Source: Archivesica marissinica
Taxonomy: Eukaryota; Mollusca; Bivalvia; Venerida; Vesicomyidae
Direction: 5' to 3'
Length of the DNA: 64,000 nucleotides
Assembly: GCA_014843695.1 (NCBI GenBank)
Contig: CM026398.1
Span: forward strand, 49,379,579-49,443,578
The position numbers were made by a program, and so were the translations under genes. Positions 1-34,597 of this stretch are shown here, in pieces. The notes beneath the pieces are model-generated. The model ran no database searches, was not told the DNA's origin, and was given only the letters and a program-made list of their open reading frames with translations. Each line of letters begins with the position of its first letter. Within the stretch, counting starts at the first letter, position 1.

Positions 1-22787
<22,787 letters not shown>

Positions 22788-23366
22788 TACCAAAATGTAG
22801 GCATAGCCGGGCCATGTATGATATCCAGGCCTGATTAAAAAACCAGACCTCTTTGTTCATACCCAGGATATTGTGAAGGGAGGTTGATACAGTTCTCACA
22901 ACATTGCCATTAGTGAAAGTAGCTTTTTATTTCAGCTTGAATTTCTGTGTTTGTTTAGTAACGTGTGCATTCAGCCAGGATTTTAGTGTACGAGGGTTTC
23001 TACGGAATACAGTCAAATATATTTGTATTTTTCTATCGACGGACAAGGTCCGAGGTTATAAAGAGTTTCTCGGATCTCAAACTCGAGCTCAAGAAATATG
23101 ATTGGAAAAGTCAGAGATTTGCTCTTGGCTCAACCAATCAGAAGCTTGAGACTTGGTTTTGAGATTGTAGAAAAGTTTTATAACCTCCCGATCAGTTCTT
23201 AAATGAGCTTGCATGAAAAGTACATTTTCTTAAAGGAATTGAATTGCATCATTGGACAACATTGTTCAGTATTATTTTGATTTTGTTTTAACTAACAAAT
23301 TATCAAAAAATATTTTTGCACAAACGTCACTGTTCATGCAAATATGAGCAATGTAATACTGTGCAG
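22788..23366 (+). other. SRPK: SRPK 3' UTR (extent unknown)
   Basis: Downstream of the stop there is a variant poly(A) signal ATTAAA at 22834-22839 and a canonical AATAAA at 24374-24379, the latter after a transposon. The true 3' end cannot be decided from sequence. No coding content is seen. Confidence 0.4.
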
Positions 23367-23692
23367 CTCGGTGTTCAGCATCTACAGCTTGGTGTTCAGC
23401 ATCTACAGCTCGGTGTTCAGCATCTACAGCTCGGTGTTCAGCATCTACAGCTCGGAGCTCGGTGTTCAGCATCTACAGCTCGGTGTTCAGCACCTACAGC
23501 TCGGTGTTCAGCGGTGTTCAGCATCTACAGCTCGGAGCTCGGTGTTCAGCATCTACAGCTTGGTATTCAGCATCTACCAAGTGTGTTCAGCATCTATAGC
23601 TCGGTGTTCAGCATCTACAGCTCGGTGTTCAGCATCTACAGCTTTGTGTTCAGCATCTACAGCTCGGTGTTCAGCATCTACAGACTGTGTAG
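23367..23692. repeat. 21-bp tandem array, about 15 copies
   Basis: Unit GCTCGGTGTTCAGCATCTAC plus A, with short inserts (GCTCGGA, TTCAGCG). The 21-bp period makes parallel open frames on both strands, none of which is supported as a gene. Confidence 0.93.
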
Positions 23693-23944
23693 TAACCCTA
23701 CAATGCTAGAATCTTGGTTGTATCTCTTGTACAAGATTTAAAGAATCATTTTGTTCTGCTTAAATACACTAGCTTGAACAGAACAGTCATTTGGTAAAAA
23801 TAGGCCAGCCATACCAAGTTATTTTTTAACGTCTGAAGAACCAATTTGGTGGATGGGGTGGAACCAGATAATATGTTTCGCTGCATGGCAAGAGAAATAG
23901 ATGCATTGGAAAATATCACCAGTGAAACTAAGATGTATAACAAT

Positions 23945-24305
23945 TAGGGATGGCAACGAATAGCGATTATATTATTCGAATATTCGGTCGGGAAGGTATT
24001 CGAATATTCGATAGAATGCTATCAAAAACTAAAAATCACTCAAACTCTTATAAAAATTGCCAAACTAACTTAATTTCTGTTTTACGTGTAAGCGTCATCT
24101 TCAAATGATTATTCAGATTGATATTGTACCCGAATAGGCTAAGTCCAATTTGCATAGATTACACCTAGCAGTTTTCGTATTCTCAGAGAGATTCAAGCAT
24201 TTCCAAACGTGTAACATTTTTGAGGACAATATATGATTTTTTTTCGAATACTGGAATAGTATTCGGATATTCGGACGTTCGATCGAATATTCGTTGCCAT
24301 CCCTA
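23945..24305. mobile_element. 361-bp hAT-type MITE with perfect 8-bp TSD
   Basis: The termini TAGGGATGGCAACGAATA and TATTCGTTGCCATCCCTA are perfect 18-bp inverted repeats. The 8-bp direct repeat ATAACAAT flanks it at 23937-23944 and 24306-24313. The subterminal region is rich in ATTCGAATATTCG palindromes. Eight-base TSDs and this end type fit hAT elements. No transposase. Confidence 0.95.
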
Positions 24306-24313
24306 ATAACAAT

Positions 24314-24859
24314 AGTTGCTGTGTACATATACACAGTAAGTGATTTATTAACGGGAAAAGTACTTTCGTGATTAATAAATCTCAAAAATATACATGTTTT
24401 TTAGCAACTGAATGCTAAGCATAGAAATGACTTAGTATGACCTTTTTTGTGTTGTGATAATACAAGCGTACAGTAATTAAAACGTGTCAGAATGCACCAA
24501 TGATATATAAATACATGCAGGAAGATTTATACAGTGTGTGTCTTTGTCTCACCGATAATCCGATGCCATCTATATAAAGTATGTTTCACGTACCATTTCT
24601 TCATGAAACTTGTTAATCCATTATTATTTGGTGTGTTAGCACAGTTGCAGAACTGTTGTTACAACAAGATCATCTCCCAAACATTTTAGTATCCTAACAT
24701 TTTGTGCATAGGGACTTTGGGACAGAATCCTTGTCTGTATGACACAGTTCTACCGCTGTTTATCGTTAACCCTTTACTCCACATAAACACCATACAACAC
24801 ATTTATCGCTGCCAGTATATAGCCACCATTCCCATCTCCACTCATACCTGTCCTAAACA
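24314..24859. other. AT-rich spacer, no feature recognised
   Basis: Only an AATAAA at 24374-24379 stands out, possibly the SRPK poly(A) signal. Short ORFs such as 24702-24941 overlap a transposon and are not credible. Confidence 0.4.
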
Positions 24860-25001
24860 AACAGTCGGCCAAGAGAATCACAGAAAGTGGCTGCTTAGCA
24901 CAGGTGGTTGCTTAATAGAGGGCAAATGTATAACAAAGTAGCATATTGGGAATCTGGAACCTGGCTGATTAATAGGTGACCACTAACACATGTTTGACTG
25001 T
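24860..25001 (-). mobile_element. Diverged copy of the TA-type MITE
   Basis: On plus it reads CAGTCGGCCAAGAGAATCAC, AAAGTGGCTGCTTAGCACAG, GGTGACCACTAACACATG and TTTGACTGTA, i.e. the reverse of 16103-16280 with many changes and a partly lost left end. Confidence 0.75.
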
Positions 25002-25254
25002 ATTCCCATAGATATTGGGTATGTAGTACAGTAAGTCTATTGCTTATCAGTAGTATGGAGATGCAATGAGTAATTGGCCTCTTCTATTGTGGAGTAAAGG
25101 GTTACTATCTTCTTGCAATGGAATCCCTAGTATTTGTGTAAGTTTAGTGGTTTAACTGAACCTGGAAATAAGTTTTCTGAAAAAAAGGCACACGGTAAAT
25201 ATACACATGCACAGACGAAAGAAATGAATGTATTTTGAGTTTAACAATAAATAT

Positions 25255-25440
25255 ATATACATGTGGAGTCCGTCGTAGAGCGTCAGATTTGGAATCCATA
25301 TTCCATCACAGCACATATGTAGTGTCCCTGAGCAAGCCGCCTCACACACAGTGCTTAGTACTGGTTAACCGCTTTGGATGGCAAAACCTGTCCAGGAAAA
25401 CATGTGTAAGTCCCCCACAAGGGGTTTGTTTCACTTACAA
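25255..25440 (+). mobile_element. Possible degenerate SINE sharing a body segment with 11914-12174
   Basis: Contains AGTACTGGTTAACCGCTTT followed 16 nt later by CCTGTCCAGGAAAACA, matching AGTACTGGTTAACCGCTGG and CCTGCCCAGGAAAG of the SINE at 11914. The head (GGAGTCCGTCGTAGAGCG) differs. It could be a related SINE subfamily with another tRNA head. Confidence 0.45.
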
Positions 25441-25464
25441 TTAATGGAAATAGAAATACCATTC

Positions 25465-25685
25465 TTAACCCTTTCAACACCACAGACCTCTAAATAGGCT
25501 TACAAAAAGTGTAGATCCAGATGAGCCGTCTCATCAGGATCTGCACTTTTTGCCAGTGATATGACTATTTTTAGACATAATTACCCATTTTGATAAATGA
25601 ACTTGTCCAAATGTGATTTTCTGATTCATTTATTGGTTTATGAATATCATGGACCATGTGAGTTACTTGGTGTTGAATGGGTTAA
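25465..25685 (+). mobile_element. TTAA hairpin MITE, copy 2
   Basis: TTAACCCTTTCAACACCACA at the start and TTGGTGTTGAATGGGTTAA at the end, with TTAA on both sides. The central hairpin is shortened (GATGAGCCGTCTCATC) compared with other copies, as if the loop portion had been deleted symmetrically. Confidence 0.9.
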
Positions 25686-28341
25686 AAAGTATAGCCAATG
25701 AAGTAACTACACCGTGCGGTACAAAGACAATCGTGTTTGTGTATGTATTTATTACATGTATTTGTGCTATGTTGATACTTACACTCATAGTGTGTGCTAA
25801 CTGAATACAAACTTGCATTGCATTGTGCTATATAGATACAACTTCCACCAAATAGTGCTAGGGGGAGAACACTTACTATTACAGTTGTTGTTGTTTCATA
25901 GTTTGTTAGACGTAGTTGTTTGTGAGATTGATATAGTAAGATATCCGATGACTTGCTGCTGTTGGTAAATCAAATCATTTGAATAAAGTAGCTGGTACTG
26001 TAGAAATTGCCTGGAACTCTCTTCCCTTTTTTTCATTTAGAGTTTCTCCATTATAACTGCTAGTTTGTTATTATCTATTTCAGGTGATTTGAGGGATGGG
26101 TTGAATTTAGTAAACATTTTTTTAGATTAATTAAAGCAAGCCAAACTATAAAGCTGTCTACTCGCAGATTTGTTTGGGTAAAAAAATAGAGCATCTCAAA
26201 AATGTGTAGGTATAGTTATTTGAAGAAAATTTCAGTACAAAACTGATCGTGTATGTTTACACCGCCAGTATTTATACTTGCAAAACATCCAAAGCAATTA
26301 GTTTATACAAATTTATTTTAGCTCGATTGTGTAACAAGTTCTTTCAACTTATATTAGTCACTCTCGAGACCTCATTCCTGATGGAATCCATCGCCACGAG
26401 GGAGAGAGAAGAGGCAACGTGGAATTTAAATGCCAAAGCAATTGAAATGCCTGCAAATTATGAAACCTTCATATTTTTTGTATCAGTTTTCACTATAGAA
26501 AATGTATTTTTCTGTTTTTACAGATTCTTTTCAGCCTAGTCTGCGGGCTTACAGCTTTAAATGTAGAATTGATTAGGTTAATGTATGATGGAGTTGTGCC
26601 TAAAATATTAGTTGGTTTGTTTCTGATTTTATGTCCATTAAATTTTGTAAATCTAAGGGTGAACAGTTTTTGTTTACTACTGTAAATTCAGATATTTTCG
26701 CATGTCTAAAAGGTTGGATATTTTTCAAATTTGTGAAAATTATACGAGGCGTAATCGGCAAAACAGCTATACACCCGTGTTTAAATTCTATTGTCTTTCA
26801 TATATATGTACATCATGAAAACTTCTGTTCGACCCGTGCATCGTGCCCAGTATTCTGATGGCGCTCATGTCTTATAAACTGGTTAATGATAATAAAGTAC
26901 ACATGTTGCTCGGGTTAAATATAAGTATAATTTATGGTGTTTGTCCAGTGACAGATATTTATATATTATTAGTATGGGGCCGACTTTATAATCAACCATA
27001 AGTCAAAACTGGGGGGACAAAACTGTGCCAAGATTAATTTGGTGATTTTCATGGGGAAATTTCTGATTTTACAGTATTTTATTGACCTTTTGAGTAGTTT
27101 TGCATATTTCTCCACTAATTACATGAATGTTGAATATTACATGTATATAAACAGTGCTGAGAAATAATGCAAACCCACCATGACTACTTGTAAACATAAG
27201 TTAACTTCTATCATAATATTATGTTTACATCTCTAGATTTGCTGAAATCAAAATCTATGATACTTCTATTTCGCATTATTTTCTTCTCAAATTCTGTTTG
27301 TTAGTAAATTTGTACGTCGAATACAGTTTGGATTGTTTCATTAACAAACTTGTCTGTAAATACCACCTACAGGAATGACAAAAAAGTGGTCCTTGTTCAC
27401 AAGTGATCGCTCGTATCAATTGATACTTAGTGCAGATGACAAATTGGTGTGGTTGGAGACGGGTCTAAGCACTGTTTGAACTGTATATACTACAGTGTAC
27501 AAAGCTGGTGAAACCTTTTATTTATGCAGTAAATGAACATATTCCTTACTGTATCGGTATATAGAAATATATAAGATGGTACCAACATGTAGTGGCTAGT
27601 GATCTCTAATGGATTAGTCTCGATCACTGCAAAATTATCTTCTTGTTTGATGTACTAGTAAGATTTCTAGGAAATTTTTGCTCGACTACAAAATATATGA
27701 AGTGCTTGGAAATCGGCATCTAGCTTCCGGTTAGCATTTACATGCAAACTTGCACCTGTGTAACCCCGATTGCTACTATATTACCAGAATTAGCCCTAGT
27801 TTGGAAACACTTTGGCTATGTGCTACTGTGTAATACGGGATCTATTCAACATAAACATACTACTCACGTTTATAGTGTCGCCATATAACCCAAAAGACAC
27901 TCACTCGTTCCGTGACATAATTTTATGTAGATTTTGGTTTTCAATTTAACGAGAAGCATTTCCAAGATGCGTGTGTTGCTAGTGAAAAACTAGTTTGTTT
28001 TCTTACATTTGGGCTCCAGAAGTACCTGACAAAAATCTTTTTAACTGTCAAAAATTTGATAACTTTCCAGTGTGAATCGAAACAAAGAAATTCTGTCAAA
28101 ATATTGATCTATCTAGTCAGGATAAGATGTAGTGTTGGGACTATAAAAGAAGGGCATTGATCTATCACGGATGTAGTGTTGGGACTATAAAAGAAGGGCA
28201 TTGATCTATCTATCATGGATGTAGTGTTGTATATTCCTCTTGGAATTGAAATTATGACTTCATTTTGGAAGTCTGTATAAACTAGCTTTGAGGTTACAAA
28301 ACTCTGTTAAAATTTCAAACTCTGTCCTTGGCATTATTGAT
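25686..28341. other. Intergenic AT-rich region
   Basis: Apart from the SINE at 26301-26434 and a short direct duplication near 28128-28215 (GATGTAGTGTTGGGACTATA repeated) I recognise no gene or repeat. Codon-like structure is absent. Confidence 0.45.
26301..26434 (-). mobile_element. SINE sharing the ATTAATATAAGTTG tail, second body type
   Basis: On minus it reads AAATTCCACGTTGCCTCTTC, GATGGATTCCATCAGGAATG, GAGAGTGACTAATATAAGTT and a tail with AATCGAGCTAAAATAAATTT. Near copies are at 29921-30110 and 32065-32205. The 3' tail is the one used by the 14207 and 15727 SINEs, but the body is different. Confidence 0.75.
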
Positions 28342-28665
28342 TGGTTGAGCACAGATTTTTGAGTGGTGGAACTGAAAGCAAATCTCTTTGATTCAACCAA
28401 TTGTTGGTTGAGCACAGATTTTTGAGTGGTGGAACTGAAAGCAAATCTCTTTGATTCAACCAATTGCTGGTTGAGCACAGATTTTTGAGTGGTGGAACTG
28501 AAAGCAAATCTCTTTGATTCAACCAATTGTTGGTTGAGCACAGATTTTTGAGTGGTGGAACTGAAAGCAAATCTCTTTGATTCAACCAATTGTTGGTTGA
28601 GCACAGATTTTTGAGTGGTGGAACTGAAAGCAAATCTCTTTGATTCAACCAATTGTATCTTTGGA
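28342..28665. repeat. 63-bp tandem array, 5 copies
   Basis: The unit starts TGGTTGAGCACAGATTTTTG and ends GATTCAACCAATTGT. Its ends are inverted (TTGATTCAACCAATTGTTGGTTGAG), so neighbouring units can form hairpins. 63 is divisible by 3, so an apparent 21-aa repeat protein appears on minus (VESKRFAFSSTTQKSVLNQQ), which I reject as a gene. Confidence 0.93.
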
Positions 28666-29920
28666 CAGCTACATTTTATCTATAACCTCTAGGCCTGGCT
28701 TTTGTTGCCTATAGTTATAATATGTATACTTTCACATCACAATTGTCATCCATAGTTCATATAATTTAACATCCCATTCTCTTAATAACCTATGGTGAAA
28801 TATTGCATTTTAAAGTTTCTGTAATTTAAGTTAACAAGACTGCGATTATAAAGTTTATGCAAATACAGACAGTTTTGCTTGTTTTTTGTTTCAATTGAAC
28901 TAAAGGATTGAGTGAGATATTGGGATCGCTGGTTTGGTAGGTCAGATGCGAAACCTCTTAACGAACCAAGTAAAGGAAAGCGAAAATTTGGTTTTGACCC
29001 AATTTTGTTCAGACTGGATTTGGCTCAAGTTATATTTTTATTGAAGTTTTGATTGATACTTTCACATTTTCTCTAAAAAATATGTTAAATATATAGATGA
29101 AAGACGTATATTGCTGAATGTCCACATTTGTCTTAATTTGGCAAAACAAAGTGCAGGAGGGAAATAACTATGCTTGTTGGATATGTTGACATCTGGGACA
29201 TTAGTCATTTCACTTCAAACAACATCTGCTGAACCACTGGTCCAATATTTATGAAACTTCATAGCAATGATCATTGGGTGATCCTCATTCACCATTGCTC
29301 AAATACATTTGTAGGTCGCTGTGTCTTAAAACTAGGTCAAATGAGTGCCAACATTTCAAAAATCTTAATTACTTGCATGAATGTGATGACATTTTGTGTG
29401 GAGCATTATTAGATGATAGTCTCTAATATTTGCTCAAGCCGTATCGATTTGTCAAGAAACATGGTTACCAGTGGGTGGGGAAGTTTTTGTCCCGCCCACT
29501 CTAGTGCAAAGCAAGACTTGGCCTCCTTTCCGACGATTGTGCAGTCATCAATTACAATATTTGCATAAAATTATACTGCCATCGTATAATACCAATAAAA
29601 TGCACTGTTTCTAGGGATTATTCTTTGACCTACATAACAAGTCCCACCCCTAAAGAGTGACCGTAAACCTGAATTTTGGCCAAAAATAGTCTGATTTTAG
29701 GAATTACTTGTGCATAAAAAAACTCGAAACATTGTCATTTTTCAAAAAATGTCAACGTTATTGCTTTGAAACATACACATCCAAGGACTAATTCCCTCGC
29801 TGTAAGTTCATACCCCCAATAATGACCTTGAATTTTGGCCATAAAAACCTGACTTCACATAGACATGTATTCAGGTACAAACATGTTATCAATTTTCAAC
29901 AGTTTCCACATCTTATTATT
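28666..29920. other. Intergenic, nothing recognised
   Basis: AT-rich sequence. A stretch near 29210-29520 (AACCACTGGTCCAATATTTATG and so on) looks like old transposon sequence but no ends are visible. Confidence 0.4.
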
Positions 29921-30110
29921 GGTTTATACAAATTTATTTTAGCTAGATTGCAAAACAAGTTCTTACCAACTTATATTAATCACCATCGAGACCTCATTCC
30001 TGATGGATCTAATTGCCACGAGGGAGAGAGAAGAGGCAACGTGGAATTAAAATGTCTAAGGACACAATTGTAACGGCTCCAGCGGGGCTCGAACTCCGGA
30101 CCTTTCGCAT
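29921..30110 (-). mobile_element. SINE, second body type, with tRNA-like head
   Basis: As 26301-26434 but extended to the head: on minus GGTCCGGAGTTCGAGCCCCG includes a B box. Tail and body segments (GGATTGCAAAACAAG region on plus; GAGGGAGAGAGAAGAGGCAA) match the other two copies. Confidence 0.75.
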
Positions 30111-30149
30111 CTTATATGTCCTCCCCTTAGGGGAAGACATTTCGTTTTT

Positions 30150-30370
30150 GCCTTTGCTGTCTGTCCGGCTTACCGTGTTTGCGCTTCATATCCAAATCCC
30201 CATGTTGGATTCTCACCAACCTTGACAGCATGTATCCGTATTATGTCTAGTTGTTCATATTGTAAACCACGAAGCTTGTCCGCACTACATCTCCAAAACC
30301 CCTTGTTGGATTCTCACCAACCTTGACAGCATGTATCCGTATTATGTCTAGTTGTGCATATTGTAATTCC
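30150..30370. repeat. Tandem duplication of about 97 bp
   Basis: GTTGGATTCTCACCAACCTT and GACAGCATGTATCCGTATTA followed by TGTCTAGTTG occur twice, about 97 bp apart, with drift between copies. Confidence 0.8.
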
Positions 30371-31339
30371 GTTCGATGGATTTACGGCCATTTGTATATT
30401 TTTATAATGTAAAGCTTGTCCATGCTTCACCAAAACTTAACAATACTGCATATGAATTTTTATTGCAATAACTTCATAAATTTCACTTCCATGCTTTTAG
30501 TGAGTGGCGAGACATAACGTTTTGATTTCAAAAACAATTTGTAGTTATTAAAAACGAATGTCATACAGTATTTTTACTTGAAACAGTTGCTATCAATTAA
30601 CTTTATTTTGATAAAAATTACATAATCGTGCCACAGCATCTGGTTTGGGAACAACAGTAAAAACAAAGGACCCCAACAAAAACTGCATTTAATGATAAAT
30701 CGGAATTATCTGTCAAAGGGAGGTAATAGTACAGCCAGGTTGAACCAATGTCTCATTTATGATTGAGTCAATTTTCATAAGACCACCATATATTGAGCTC
30801 CTGTTTCTCCGGGCAATTCTGGCACACCTGAACAAATAACGTGGCAGGTTCACCCTGATAACTACCCCTTCCTGATTCCCCCCCCCCACCATATTCTCTT
30901 TTGAATTGTCTTCAGGTATGCGAATGCCTATACCACAAAGCCACAGACCAAATCGTGTTATGGTAAAAATGAGAGCAAATTTATTTTAAAATCTTTCCAT
31001 TATGGTTGAAATAATGGACCAGAAGTAAAAATATGATTGGAAACCCTGCAGTGTTTTTGACCTCGAAATTCACTTGAAGTAATAGACTGGACGTGAATAG
31101 GACATACAGTTTGAAGGATATCGATCAAGCCTATAATCTCTAAGCATTCCTTGAAACGGTAGGAACTCGTTACCTTTGGATTTCTAACCTGTGATAATTG
31201 TTCACTTGATGGTCGTACACAAAAATCAATAAGACGTCGTAAAATATCGAAAGTAGACAAATACGGTCAACTACTTTTTATTTCCATGTCTCGCCAAACA
31301 GACATTTCACAGTTATCACATACTAGTAGAGCAATACAA
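30371..31339. other. Intergenic, nothing recognised
   Basis: AT-rich, with a C9 run near 30881. The short minus ORF 31000-31260 has no recognisable domain or splice context, so I leave it out. Confidence 0.4.
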
Positions 31340-31650
31340 CATACAAATTATCACATAATGCACACATACAATTATCACATAATGCACACATACAATTATC
31401 ACATAATGCACACATACAATTATCACATAATGCACACATACAATTATCACATAATGCACACATACAATTATCACATAATGCACACATACAATTATCACAT
31501 AATGCACACATACAATTATCACATAATGCACACATACAATTATCACATAATGCACACATACAATTATCACATAATGCACACATACAATTATCACATAATG
31601 CACACATACAATTATCACATAATGCACACATACAATTATCATATAGCAGA
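31340..31650. repeat. 24-bp tandem array, about 12.5 copies
   Basis: Unit AATTATCACATAATGCACAC plus ATAC, almost perfectly conserved, with degenerate copies at both edges. Period 24 produces open frames on both strands (for example YNYHIMHT), which are artefacts. Confidence 0.96.
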
Positions 31651-32719
31651 TACACAATTATCACATACATGTATAACAAATAGAAAGATCTTTATAAACT
31701 AATGTTAAAGTCGACCCATTTTACTTAAGATATACGTGATCATTGAGCAATTGACCATATTCCCTATAGGCAGTCTACGAGTGTTTATCAATTAGGGCTG
31801 CCACGTGTAAACAATGCTTAATACACGACATGGCAGCATTTACGCATTGTACAGTGTGTATTGCGTAGTGAAACTAGTCTTGCTTAGGATCAGTTACATT
31901 ATTGCAAGTTCAGAAATAATTTTGAATCACGTCGGACTCTAAGCGAGAGTGACTTCCACAAGCTATTTCATCACAATCAAGCTAAATTAGTACATGTATG
32001 AACTAAACTATTATGGTGCTACTCAATATAATAGCTTAAATATGATGACGTCATGAATTAAGGTTGTTTATACAAATTTATTTTAGCTCGGTTGCGAAAC
32101 AAGTTTTAGCAACTATATTAATCGCTTTCGAGACCTAATACCTGGTGGAATCCATCGCCATGAGGGAGAGAGAGGAGGCAATGTGGAATTTAAGTGCACA
32201 CTCGTAATGGCTAGATTACGATTGTGTACACGGATCCGGTACTCAAATTAGTAACCGTGTATTGCCATTGCACGACACAGCTCCATTTACACAAGTAAAC
32301 GTGGAAGCCCTACTATCAATATTCGTTTCTTATAATGGTATGCCTGATCAAAATAGCGAGAATATCCATAAAATAAGCACATGGTAATACAGAGAAAAGT
32401 GAGTCGAGGTTATGGCCTTGTTGCAAGGTCAATTTGAGCTACCATGTTCTGTCTCTGGTGATACAAGTGTGTAGCTGTTGGGAATCTTCCATATAGTTTG
32501 AGGCACCTTCCATATAGCTCGAGGCACTATGACACTCAAGTGTTGGAGTTCAATTCTCATACAGGAAAAAAACCAACATGGCAACTTTATCTTCGCAGGC
32601 AATCAAATCTACCCCTCCAATTGTATACCCCCATCCATCCGTCAGGGGGCATCTATACTAGTAGGACCATGGCAAAATCGTGGATTAATCTGTATTTTGT
32701 AGGTTAGAGTGCTAATACT
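31651..32719. other. Intergenic with one SINE
   Basis: Only the SINE at 32065-32205 is recognised. The rest is AT-rich and without coding support. Confidence 0.4.
32065..32205 (-). mobile_element. SINE, second body type, copy 3
   Basis: Plus strand GTTTATACAAATTTATTTTA, GAACAAG-like tail region, ATCCATCGCCATGAGGGAGA and GGCAATGTGGAATTTAA match 26301-26434 and 29921-30110. Confidence 0.75.
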
Positions 32720-32751
32720 TTAACCCTTTCAACACCACAGACCTCTAAATA

Positions 32752-33375
32752 CAGCGTTGGACACTCGCCAACTCGATAACGTTTTTAGACTGGCGAGAAA
32801 CTTTTACTACGCACTTGACATCGTGGCGAGATGTCTAATTTTTTTTTAAAAATGTTATACTTTATTTTACAACGATTGCAAAGCAAGTTTGAACAACTTA
32901 TATTAATCACTCTCGTTGGCTCGGATGTAAGCGTATATGTGGGAGGAAACCGGAGAAAACCCACTTGTCCGATCTGGCGACCATCGTATCTCAGTCCTAA
33001 AAATGATTCAAAATCAACCCCCCTTAGTTAAACAGTTACTTACATAGCAATTTTGAAATTTCTAAAAAAGTGACAAAATTTAAGATAAAAAGAGGTTGAT
33101 TTTACCCCAAAGTCCACCAGAATGCACCATTTTGTGTCTACTTAAAACCAATTTCGTGGGGGGCATGCCCCCGGACCCCCCTAGCATGGCAATTGCCTGC
33201 GGCACATGCATCCGGTGGCTAACCCTGGCAAAGCCACCGGACAGAACCACATTCACTGGCCTGTACCATTTATTTTTGGCCGGAACTAATAAGTACAGGC
33301 CAAAAATTGACCTGTACCTTTTCTCAAGTACAGGCCAAGTTGGCCGGAACATATTGAAACGAGTGTCCAACACTG
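32752..33375 (+). mobile_element. 624-bp TIR transposon nested in MITE, 6-bp TSD TAAATA
   Basis: Left end CAGCGTTGGACACTCG and right end CGAGTGTCCAACACTG are 16-bp inverted repeats with one mismatch. TAAATA is duplicated at 32746-32751 and 33376-33381, while the intact MITE has it once. The inside holds a reversed SINE tail (32865-32995) and a GC-rich part with GGCCTGTACC/GTACAGGCC palindromes (33255-33350). There is no transposase. A 6-bp TSD is unusual, and hAT (8 bp) does not fit despite the CAGnG end. Confidence 0.88.
32865..32995 (-). mobile_element. SINE 3' half inside the 624-bp TIR element
   Basis: On plus it reads ACAACGATTGCAAAGCAAGT, TTATATTAATCACTCTCGTT, GGAGGAAACCGGAGAAAACC and GATCTGGCGACCATCGTA, the reverse of the core and tail of the SINEs at 14207 and 15727. 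It was either captured by, or inserted in, an ancestor of the TIR element. Confidence 0.8.
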
Positions 33376-33592
33376 TAAATAGGCTTACAAAAAGTGTAGA
33401 TCCAGATGAGCCGGCTCGTGACGAGCCGTCTCATCAGGATCTGCACTTTTTGCCAGTAATATTACAATTTTTAAAAAATAATTTACCCATTTTGATAAAT
33501 GAACTGATCCAAATGTAATTTTCTTATTCATTTATTGGTCTAAGAATATCATGGACCAGTCCATGTCAGTTACTTGGTGTTGAAAGAGTTAA

Positions 33593-34120
33593 TAACAGGA
33601 GATGGTATGATCTTAAATGCGTAGTTTTCCCTATCAACCCAGCCACATTTGTATTTCTTGGTAATACTTCATTCACTTTTACTCGTCCTGGGAAGGAGTC
33701 ATTTGAATGCAATTGTTGAAGAACGACACACAAAAGCTTACTTTGAGCCATGCACGCTAAAAATCACAAAATATATCATCTTTCTCAAAATACTGTTTAA
33801 TTGCCATTTTATACAGCAGAACAAATAATAATACACGGAGCAAAACATAACAAGTTACAACACTAATTAATAATCTACTTCACCTGCTGAAATATCACAA
33901 AACAATATACCTTCCTGTATTCTAATCTTCCACAAACAGTTTGTGCAATTGCACACGTAACGTGACGTTTCAATGTAATATTAGCGGGTATCTAATATAA
34001 GATTACTATTGATTTCTAACCCTCGGTACTTTACCAATCACATTATACTGTTGTTTTGTTACAAATATTCCTTCAAACCATGCCATCAACAGTTTTGTAT
34101 TGTGGCAGTTTTATGATGCT
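33593..34120. other. Intergenic, nothing recognised
   Basis: AT-rich spacer between the nested transposons and the 80-bp array. Confidence 0.4.
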
Positions 34121-34597
34121 TTTATCTCTACTCGTAGCCACAGAGCACATGCTATCAGCTATGAGGTGACAACACTTGTCTATAAACAATGACGGGGCAG
34201 TTTATCTCTACTCGTAGCCACAGAGCATGTGCTACCAGCTCTAAGGTGACAAGACTTGTCTATAAACAATGACGGGGCAGTTTATCTCTACTCGTAGCCA
34301 CAGAGCATGTGCTACCAGCTATAAGGTGACAACACTTGTCTATAAACAATGACGGGGCAGTTTATCTCTACTCACAGCCACAGAGCACATGCTATCAGCT
34401 ATAAGGTGACAACATTTGTCTATAAACAGTGACGGGGCAGTTTATCTCTACTCACAGCCACAGAGCACATGCTATCAGCTATAAGGTGACAACACTTGTC
34501 TATAAACAATGACGGGGCAGTTTATCTCTACTCGTAGCCACAGAGCATGTGCTACCAGCTATAAGGTGACAACATTTGTCTATAAACAATGACGGGC
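34121..34597. repeat. 80-bp tandem array, 6 copies
   Basis: The unit contains TTTATCTCTACTCGTAGCCA, CAGAGCATGTGCTACCAGCT, ATAAGGTGACAACACTTGTC and TATAAACAATGACGGGGCAG. Copies start at about 34121 and every 80 bp. Two sub-types differ at GTAGCC/ACAGCC and ATGTGCTACC/ACATGCTATC. Confidence 0.95.

Larger units (their letters stand above)
32720..33592 (+). mobile_element. TTAA hairpin MITE, copy 3, split by a nested TIR element
   Basis: The left 30 bp (TTAACCCTTTCAACACCACA, CTCTAAATA) are at 32720-32751. The rest resumes at 33376 with TAAATAGGCTTACAAAAAG, the full hairpin (GATGAGCCGGCTCGTGACGA) and the right end to TTAA at 33589-33592. Removing 32752-33381 restores an uninterrupted MITE. Confidence 0.92.

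Noticed and set aside
28260..28652. 130-aa minus ORF with five 21-aa repeats
   Set aside because: Array of 63-bp units; two frames are open in parallel and no start or splice context.
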